A stretch of DNA of 19,546 nucleotides, taken from assembly GCA_000437675.1 (NCBI GenBank), contig FR901711.1, positions 1 to 19,546 on the forward strand, in the 5' to 3' direction. Below, piece after piece: positions 13,709 to 19,546 of the stretch. Made by a program: the position numbers and the translations under genes. Positions within the stretch are counted from its first letter, which is position 1. Each line of letters opens with the position of its first letter. Below the pieces are notes generated by a model, which had not been told where the DNA came from, searched no databases, and worked only from the letters and a program-made list of their open reading frames with translations. The stretch comes from Prevotella sp. CAG:891 (lineage in GTDB: Bacteria; Bacteroidota; Bacteroidia; Bacteroidales; Bacteroidaceae).

Positions 13709-16540
13709 ATGCAAAGACTCAAGCATTCGCTGGTAATGATGCTCGCCGTTACCGGTTTCCCATTAGGGCATAGCGCAGGATTTTGTTATGCCAATAATCT
13801 GTCGGTTAGGACAGATAACACAAACACACCTTATTCTTTAATGAATAATTCCCCGGTGGCTGTGAAGGAAAGCAAGCCGGTTTCCACCTTAATAAAAGGA
13901 AAAATTGTTGACGCAAAAAGTGGAGAACTCATTATCGGGGCACGGATCGCACTTAAAGAAAACCAACAACTTTTCACCCTCTCGGGATTAGACGGCTCGT
14001 TCGTTCTCGACACCAAAGGGCAGCGTGGCACCTTGCTTTACAGTTGCTTAGGCTATAAAAGCGGAGCCTATACGCTCGAACCCGACTTTTTAGAAGAAGA
14101 AATCCTCCTTACAGTAGAAGAACAAAATGTTTCGCTCAGCGAAGCAGTTGTCATGGCGCATAATCCCGGTCGTACCGAAGCCGGTGCACGAGGCATAGAA
14201 AAAAGAGCTATGAACGTGATGAACGTGATGAGCGCCAAAGCCATTGAACTTTCGCCCGACCTCACCGTGGCCAATGCCTTAGGCCGTATCTCGGGTATAA
14301 CCCTTGAGCGCAGTGCCAGCGGTGAAGGACAGTATGCCATTTTGCGCGGTATGGACAAGCGCTACAACTATACGCTGGTCAATGGTGTAAAAATTCCCTC
14401 GCCCGATAATAAAAACCGTTTTGTTCCCCTTGATATTTTCCCGGCCGAAATGCTCGACCGCCTTGAAGTGAGTAAATCGCTTACTGCCGACCTTGAAGGC
14501 GACGGCATTGGGGGTGCTGTTAATATGGTCATGAAGGATGCACCCGACCGCCGACAGGTTTCGGCCAACTTTACAATGGGATACAGCGCCATGTATTTTT
14601 CGCGCAAATTCGATTCGTTCCGTACTTCGCCCATTCAGGACAAGTCGCCCAACGAACTTCATGGTCCCGATTATGCCGTAAGCATTACCGATTTCACTAC
14701 ACGTAATTTGGCCGTGAAACAGAAGCAGTTCGTGCCCGATTTGACGTTTGGTTTTTCCTATGGCGACCGTTTCTTACGCAACCGCCTCGGTTTGATGCTC
14801 GCCGTCAGTGCGCAAAACATTCATCGCGGCAAAGAAAGCGACATTTATGCACAGAGCGGAACTACCAATCTTGACGGAACCATTACCACCCGCAATTATT
14901 CCGAAGAACAGTCACGTATAGGTGCTCACCTCAAACTCGACTTTTTGCCTGTTGGTGAACACCATAAGCTGGCCTGGTACAACGGCTATATGTTTTTGAG
15001 CAATCAGCAAGTGCGCGACACTTACGAAAGCCAAAAAGAAGCTGTGCGTTTGCGTTGGAACAGACAGGGCATATTCAACTCAACCTTGATGGGCGAACAT
15101 ACATTCCTCGACGACGATGCCCTGCGCATTTCCTGGCGCGGTGTTTACTCCAAGGCCACCAACCGTACGCCCGACAATGCTGAAATTTTCCTGACAACAG
15201 CTTCTACCGGTTTGCAAACCGTCAGCGTCAATCCCGGTGCTACCCGCCGTTGGGAACACAACGACGACGAGGACTGGGCCGGCTATATCAATCTTTCGCA
15301 TCGTTGGGAGTTGCCGTCAGTAGCCACCTTCGAACTCAGTGCCGGAGGTATGTTCCGCGACAAAGACCGCAGTTCATTCTTCAATGAATACACTTTCAAG
15401 CCGTCTGCCGAACAGCGGACCCTTGTGCGCGGTCGCGATTGGCATAACTTCGATGAAATTAAATTCAATGTGCCGCGTTACGGCAACCTGAGCGACCCGC
15501 TCAATTACGATGCCACCGAACAAGTAGGTGCCGCTTATCTTATGGGTAAACTCGTGTCGGGCCGCTGGGAACTTACAGCCGGTTTGCGTGCCGAACACAC
15601 CGATCAGGGCTACACGCTGCTTTATCCCACCGAGGGCGCGCGTAACAAAGGCAATCAGAAGTATTGGGACTGGCTGCCCGATGTGCACGCCAAATACCGC
15701 GTTCACACTGATGCCAACCTCCGTTTCTCGTATGCCCGTTCTATCAACCGTCCCAGTTTCTTTGAAATTGTGCCCTACAAACTTTTGGGCGAGGACTACA
15801 ACGAACGAGGCAATCCCGACATTCGCCATACCGTGGCAGATAACTTCGATCTGCGCTATGAATGGTTCCCCACAGCATCCGAACAACTGATGGCCGGGGT
15901 GTTCTACAAACGCATCGACAATCCCATTGAGTACGGAATGGCCACCAGCGGACAGGACACTTACTATATGCCCGAAAACTTTGGTACAGCGCACAACATG
16001 GGTTTGGAACTCGACATCACCAAGTTTTTTCGACGTTTTGGTGTAAAGGCAAACTACACTTACACCTATTCGCGTATCAAAACGAATAAAACCATTGAAG
16101 TGAAGAACCCCGACCCGAATGCAGAAACCACCACCATTACCCAAACCGTGATGCAAACGCGTCCACTTTACGGTCAGGCTGCCCATGTGGCCAACCTTTC
16201 GTTGCTCTACAAAGACCCCGAAAACGGTTGGGATGCGCAGTTGGCGTTAAATTATACCGGAAAACGGCTTTGTATTGTGTCGCGATTCTACGACAACGAC
16301 TCATGGACCGATGGTTACACCCAACTTGATGCCTCGGTCGAAAAGAAGTTCGGTCGCACAGGCTGGAGTATTTTTGCCAAGGCCAACAATTTGCTGAACC
16401 TTCCCCTCATTCAGTATGTCAAGAAAAACGAGCGGAATGCACATCTTGGCGCTGACATAGAACGTCACAAAGGCGGACTGCTCGAACGCAAGGAAAAGCA
16501 CGGACAAAGCTTTTTGGTCGGTGTGCGCTTTAAACTGTAA
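13709..16540 (+). CDS. TonB-dependent outer-membrane receptor
   Basis: A 943-residue receptor. Signal peptide ~1-28 (ending GFCYA); a carboxypeptidase-regulatory-like domain at ~62-140 (IKGKIVDAKSGELIIGARIAL...GLDGSFVL); plug domain at ~163-277 (SPDLTVANALGRISGI, ILRGMDKRYNYTLVNGV, LDRLEVSKSLTADLEGDGIGGAVNMV); then a 22-strand-type beta barrel ending in the aromatic-terminated strand FLVGVRFKL. It carries substrate across the outer membrane using TonB-ExbBD energy. There is no SusD partner, so it is not a standard glycan-utilisation SusC. It is followed after 34 bp by a surface lipoprotein and then by an acid-phosphatase-like gene, which suggests a phosphorylated or phosphate-related ligand. 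A nine-base in-frame tandem repeat near 14212-14229 gives MNVMNV. Confidence 0.93.
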   Translation: MQRLKHSLVMMLAVTGFPLGHSAGFCYANNLSVRTDNTNTPYSLMNNSPVAVKESKPVSTLIKGKIVDAKSGELIIGARIALKENQQLFTLSGLDGSFVLDTKGQRGTLLYSCLGYKSGAYTLEPDFLEEEILLTVEEQNVSLSEAVVMAHNPGRTEAGARGIEKRAMNVMNVMSAKAIELSPDLTVANALGRISGITLERSASGEGQYAILRGMDKRYNYTLVNGVKIPSPDNKNRFVPLDIFPAEMLDRLEVSKSLTADLEGDGIGGAVNMVMKDAPDRRQVSANFTMGYSAMYFSRKFDSFRTSPIQDKSPNELHGPDYAVSITDFTTRNLAVKQKQFVPDLTFGFSYGDRFLRNRLGLMLAVSAQNIHRGKESDIYAQSGTTNLDGTITTRNYSEEQSRIGAHLKLDFLPVGEHHKLAWYNGYMFLSNQQVRDTYESQKEAVRLRWNRQGIFNSTLMGEHTFLDDDALRISWRGVYSKATNRTPDNAEIFLTTASTGLQTVSVNPGATRRWEHNDDEDWAGYINLSHRWELPSVATFELSAGGMFRDKDRSSFFNEYTFKPSAEQRTLVRGRDWHNFDEIKFNVPRYGNLSDPLNYDATEQVGAAYLMGKLVSGRWELTAGLRAEHTDQGYTLLYPTEGARNKGNQKYWDWLPDVHAKYRVHTDANLRFSYARSINRPSFFEIVPYKLLGEDYNERGNPDIRHTVADNFDLRYEWFPTASEQLMAGVFYKRIDNPIEYGMATSGQDTYYMPENFGTAHNMGLELDITKFFRRFGVKANYTYTYSRIKTNKTIEVKNPDPNAETTTITQTVMQTRPLYGQAAHVANLSLLYKDPENGWDAQLALNYTGKRLCIVSRFYDNDSWTDGYTQLDASVEKKFGRTGWSIFAKANNLLNLPLIQYVKKNERNAHLGADIERHKGGLLERKEKHGQSFLVGVRFKL

Positions 16541-16574
16541 AAAATAACTTATCATTTCATATTCATTCTCTAAA

Positions 16575-18009
16575 ATGAACACCAAACATTTCATGCTGTG
16601 TGCCTTTTGTGCAACAGCTGCCACCTTCGCTGCCTGCAGCGACGACGATGACGCAAACAATGTACCTCCCGTGAATCCCTCGCCTTCTCCCTCGCCCGAA
16701 GTGGTGTTGAAGGGCGATACCGTGAGCGGTGTGTGGACCAAAAATGCTGTAATCAAAGTAAAGGGTCATCATCTCACCGTGCCCGAAGGCAAATCGCTGA
16801 CGATTGAAGAAGGCGTAGTGGTGGAATTCGACACCGAAGGCGTTGGTGCCAGCCATACACCCATTGAAATGATTATCGATGGTTCACTCTATAGCAAAGG
16901 AACAGCCGAAAATCCCGTACGTTTCACCGTAGCTGAAGCACAGCGCACCGAGTCGAATGCTTTTGCCGGACTGTGGGGCGGTATTGTTGCCACCGACAAA
17001 TGTCCTGAAATGCTTTTCGAACACACCATCATTGAGTACACCGGTGGTGCTGTTTCGCAAGATTCTCCTTCGGCCCTCAAGGGCATTTACACCCCGGGCG
17101 AGGACTATGCTCCGCAAATTACGACGAACAACATCAACGGCCGCTACGTGATTACTAATTCTACCCTCCGTTACGGTGTCAGCGATGCCATTTATATGAT
17201 GGGTGGTCAGGCCATCATTCAGCACAACACCTTTGCTGCCAACGGCGAAACCGGTGGTGAAGCCATCAACGTGAAAGCCGGATGCAAGGTAGATGCTGCC
17301 TACAACCTTATTTTCTCGCCCAATACCAACGGCCTGAAGTTCTCATCCTCAGGACAGAACGATGAGGCTGGCCGTCACCAAGCACTTGTCAAGGCCTACA
17401 ATAACACCATTATCAATGCCGGTTGGCGCCGCGATGGCGTAAAGGGTGGTTCGGTATTTGTCGAAAAAAATGCACTCGTATCGGTGTTCAACAACCTCAT
17501 GGTCAACTGTAAGTTCAAGGCCATGACCCCGAAGTGGGGCAATGCAGCCATCGACGCAGGCTGTTCAACCGACTGTGCCACCCGACCCAGGCTGTTCAAC
17601 CGACTGTGTCATCGACTATAACTTCTATGCTGCCGGTAACGTCACCTCAAACTTACCGCAGGACGTAGAAGAAGGCACCACCAATCCCTACTTGAGCCTG
17701 ACTCAGAAGAACAAAAACGTGTTCACCGACATCATCGACCTTCACAGCCCCATTTCAGCACAAGTCGGCGACGCAGCCACCAACCCGTTGTTTGTTAATT
17801 ACGACATCAATGCTGTTTCGCTCACAACCATTGCCTACAACGAAGCCTGGAACTTCCATGTAGCAGCCAATTCACCCGTGCTTCAGGGTGCTTATGCAGG
17901 TTCGCAACTCAATATGTTGCCCTTCTTCAGCGGCAACGGACTCACTGTGGCTAACACCACCTACCGCACCGATGCTCCACAGCCTTATTTCGGTGCATTC
18001 GCAAAATAA
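16575..18009 (+). pseudogene. Surface lipoprotein, beta-helix type, frameshifted by a 31-bp duplication
   Basis: The first frame (16575-17621) encodes a lipoprotein with lipobox TFAAC (Cys21) followed by SDDDD, the Bacteroidetes lipoprotein surface-export signal. After a Pro/Ser linker (~31-42) comes a beta-strand-rich repetitive region (~45-320), with turns such as KGHHLTVPEGKSLTIEEGVVVEF and repeated N-I/A-F-x motifs, that looks like a right-handed parallel beta helix. At residue ~331 the frame is lost and runs into 15 odd residues and a stop. The remainder (VIDYNFYAAGN... to 18009) continues in another frame. Removing one 31-bp copy joins the frames as AIDAGCSTDC-VIDYNF and gives a 467-residue protein. 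It is likely a partner of the upstream receptor. It could be a true inactivation, a switchable gene or an assembly error. Confidence 0.8.
17557..17608 (+). repeat. 21-bp direct repeat with 31-bp period causing the frameshift
   Basis: Two identical 21-bp copies (17557-17577 and 17588-17608) begin CAGGCTGTTC and end CGACTGTG, separated by 10 bp. The 31-bp period is not a multiple of three, so the extra copy shifts the frame. The 10-bp spacer resembles but does not equal the sequence before copy 1. Confidence 0.9.
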
Positions 18010-18019
18010 TCATCTGGCT

Positions 18020-18066
18020 CGGAGGGGGAGGATGGAACATTTAGTCGCCTCTCTCTCCGTTTTTTT
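18020..18066 (+). terminator. Intrinsic terminator after the lipoprotein gene
   Basis: CGGAGGGGGAGG (18020-18031) pairs with CCTCTCTCTCCG (18048-18059) over 12 positions including two G-U pairs, with a 16-nt loop and seven T residues directly after (18060-18066). It should stop most transcription before the phosphatase gene. Confidence 0.8.
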
Positions 18067-18125
18067 GTGTGTGCATCAGAAAATCCGCCCACATTTTTTT
18101 TTCACTTTCAAAAATCGAAATAACA

Positions 18126-19055
18126 ATGCAAAAACTAACCACACTCATTTTATTCCTTTTTGCCCTGGTGGCACAAGCCCAAACTCCCGCCGACTGGAAA
18201 AAGTTATCCGGTACACTCAATTTTTACATGTGCAACGACATGGGGCGCAATGGTTACTATGATCAAAAGCCCATTGCCGAACTCATGGGGCGCATGGCCG
18301 AGGAAGTCGACCCCGAGTGCGTCATTGCCGCCGGCGACGTGCATCACTTTTATGGAGTGGAAAGCACCACCGACCCCTTGTGGCAAACCAACTACGAACT
18401 CGTTTATTCCCACCCCGACCTCATGCTTCCCTGGTATCCCGTTTTGGGCAATCATGAATATCGAGGCAACACACAGGCCGTGCTCGACTATGCCCAAGTG
18501 TCGCGACGCTGGATGATGCCGGCCCGTTATTACAGCAAATCGTTCAGCAAAGACGGTGTGAGCATTCGTTTTGTACTCATCGATACAGCCCCTCTTATTA
18601 CGCGTTACCGCGAAGAAACTGCCAAATATCCCGATGCGTGCAAGCAGTCAATCGAACGTCAAATGCAATGGCTCGACAGTACGCTCACTGCAGCCAAAGA
18701 AAACTGGATTGTAGTGGTGGGCCATCACCCCATTTATGCCGAAACCGGCAAAACGGTTACCGAACGTCAGGACATGCAGCGCCTGGTCGACCCCATTTTG
18801 CGTAAACACAAAGTAGACATATATGCCTGTGGTCATATTCACAACTTTCAGCACTTGCGGGCCGAAGGCAGTTCGATTGATTACGTTGTCAATTCGGCAG
18901 CCGCGTTGAGTCGCAAGGTAAAGCCCATCGAAGGCACCCAATTCTGTTCGCCAGCCACAGGTTTCAGTGTAATCAGCGCCACAGAAAAGTCGCTCAACCT
19001 TCACTTCATTGATAAGGAAGGTAAGGCCATTTACACCATTCATCGGAGTAAGTAG
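18126..19055 (+). CDS. Secreted purple-acid-phosphatase-like metallophosphoesterase
   Basis: A 309-residue calcineurin-like phosphoesterase. A short signal peptide (~1-19, LILFLFALVAQAQ) exports it. Metal-ligand motifs in order: NDMG (37-40, the first Asp motif), GDVHHFYG (70-77), GNHE (108-111), GHHPIY (199-204) and CGHIHNFQH (235-243). Motif spacing and length resemble tartrate-resistant/purple acid phosphatases (ACP5 type), which cleave phosphate monoesters with a binuclear metal centre. The start at 18126 leaves an exact signal peptide; an in-frame ATG at 18069 overlaps the terminator and was rejected. It lies 116 bp after the lipoprotein stop, behind a terminator, so it may have its own promoter or depend on read-through. 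It probably releases phosphate or a dephosphorylated product for the adjacent receptor system. Confidence 0.88.
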   Translation: MQKLTTLILFLFALVAQAQTPADWKKLSGTLNFYMCNDMGRNGYYDQKPIAELMGRMAEEVDPECVIAAGDVHHFYGVESTTDPLWQTNYELVYSHPDLMLPWYPVLGNHEYRGNTQAVLDYAQVSRRWMMPARYYSKSFSKDGVSIRFVLIDTAPLITRYREETAKYPDACKQSIERQMQWLDSTLTAAKENWIVVVGHHPIYAETGKTVTERQDMQRLVDPILRKHKVDIYACGHIHNFQHLRAEGSSIDYVVNSAAALSRKVKPIEGTQFCSPATGFSVISATEKSLNLHFIDKEGKAIYTIHRSK

Positions 19056-19142
19056 CCCAACGAAGCTTTTGCCTCAGTTGATAATGAATGGGCAATAGTT
19101 ATTCAGTTCCCCTTTCTGAGGTTTCTCTCAATAGGGAGCGGT

Positions 19143-19546
19143 GATTATGCAGAGATACTGCGACACGCTGTCGCAGTAATTGAGCATGCACGGACGGAGA
19201 TAGCCCGACATGTCAATGGTTATGTTTCTACTGCCTATTGGGAGATTGGTCAAATGCTTCATGAACGCAAGACTGAAAGTGGGTATGGTGATAGTGTAGT
19301 AAAAAGACTGTCTGCAGACCTGAAAGAACGCTATCCAAAGATGGGTGTTTCACCGCGAAATCTGTGGGACATGAAGAAGTTCTACGAGCGTTTTTGTCAC
19401 TCGGACATAAAAGTGCGACAAGCTGTCGCACTTTTACCATGGGGACATATATTGCAACTTATTCGGAAAGTTGGTAATGATGATGCTATGTTATTCTATG
19501 CACAGGAAACGGTTGCCAAAGGTTGGAATCGTGATTTATTGCTCAA
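19143..19546 (+). CDS. DUF1016 (YhcG/PDDEXK-type) N-terminal region, partial at window end
   Basis: The frame from 19143 reads DYAEILRHAVAVIEHARTEI, then YWEIGQMLHERK, ESGYGDSVVKRLSADLKERYPKMGVSP and RNLWDMKKFYERF, typical of the helical N-terminal part of DUF1016 proteins; the PDDEXK nuclease-like C-terminal domain would lie beyond the window. The family occurs in restriction-modification loci and other mobile contexts. No ATG, GTG or TTG start is evident upstream: the frame is open back to the phosphatase stop at 19055, and the first in-frame ATG is internal (Met in IGQML). An ATG at 19088 in another frame yields 18 residues (MGNSYSVPLSEVSLNRER) ending just where this domain begins, so the 5' end may be frameshifted. 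Two palindromes lie within it. Confidence 0.7.
19158..19176 (+). repeat. Coding palindrome A
   Basis: CTGCGACA-CGC-TGTCGCAG, a perfect 8-bp stem with a 3-nt loop, encoding LRHAVA in the DUF1016 frame. Its core is nearly identical to palindrome B at 19408-19436. Confidence 0.85.
19408..19436 (+). repeat. Coding palindrome B
   Basis: TAAAAGTGCGACA-AGC-TGTCGCACTTTTA, a perfect 13-bp stem with a 3-nt loop, encoding KVRQAVALL in the DUF1016 frame. Over the central 17 bases it differs from palindrome A by one base. Confidence 0.9.

Noticed and set aside
13483..13773. 96-residue open frame before and into the TonB receptor gene
   Set aside because: It covers the receptor promoter and overlaps the receptor signal peptide in another frame.
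15374..16186. 270-residue open frame antisense to the TonB receptor barrel
   Set aside because: A shadow of a well-supported coding frame; no signal peptide, motifs or neighbours.
1..19546. CRISPR arrays, tRNA or rRNA genes, insertion sequences with transposases
   Set aside because: No regularly spaced repeats, cloverleaf-capable sequences, conserved rRNA segments or transposase genes were seen.

Overview
The window looks like a chromosomal segment from a member of the Bacteroidales, perhaps a Prevotellaceae or Porphyromonadaceae relative. The evidence is the Bacteroidetes-type -7 promoter motif TAnnTTTG at several starts, surface lipoproteins with a Cys-Ser-Asp-rich export signal, families largely confined to Bacteroidetes (DUF6048, DUF6452, DUF4199), and a TonB-dependent receptor with an N-terminal carboxypeptidase-regulatory-like domain. 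The genus is not determined.

Layout. Almost everything from 30 to 13206 is on the minus strand; almost everything from 13709 onward is on the plus strand. Between them lies a divergent ~500-bp promoter region. Minus block, read in transcription order (right to left): (a) a tripartite RND efflux operon, acrA-like (12034-13206), acrB-like (8369-11788) and an oprM/tolC-like outer-membrane factor (6858-8273), with structured intercistronic RNA hairpins, followed by a divergent LpxA-like acyltransferase (5974-6759) and a strong intrinsic terminator (5858-5934); (b) a gene-poor stretch (5024-5973) with a MITE-like repeat and, on the plus strand, an orphan promoter driving a ~200-nt transcript with an rRNA-leader-like boxA motif; (c) a DUF4199 membrane protein and a GT2 glycosyltransferase (3382-5023), flanked by two inverted copies of the MITE-like element; (d) a DUF6452 lipoprotein, a DUF6048 protein, ApbE flavin transferase and a Crp/Fnr-family regulator (30-3154), probably one operon.

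Plus block: a TonB-dependent receptor (13709-16540), a surface beta-helix-type lipoprotein broken by a 31-bp tandem duplication (16575-18009), an intrinsic terminator, a secreted purple-acid-phosphatase-like metallophosphoesterase (18126-19055), and the 5' part of a DUF1016/YhcG-type gene (from about 19143) that runs off the window. The receptor, lipoprotein and phosphatase plausibly form an uptake locus that releases phosphate from organic esters and imports a product; this is inferred from gene content.

Most worth a second look: the inverted MITE-like pair around the glycosyltransferase operon; the orphan leader-like RNA; the 31-bp duplication that exactly accounts for the lipoprotein frameshift; and two near-identical palindromes inserted in the same frame inside the DUF1016 coding region.
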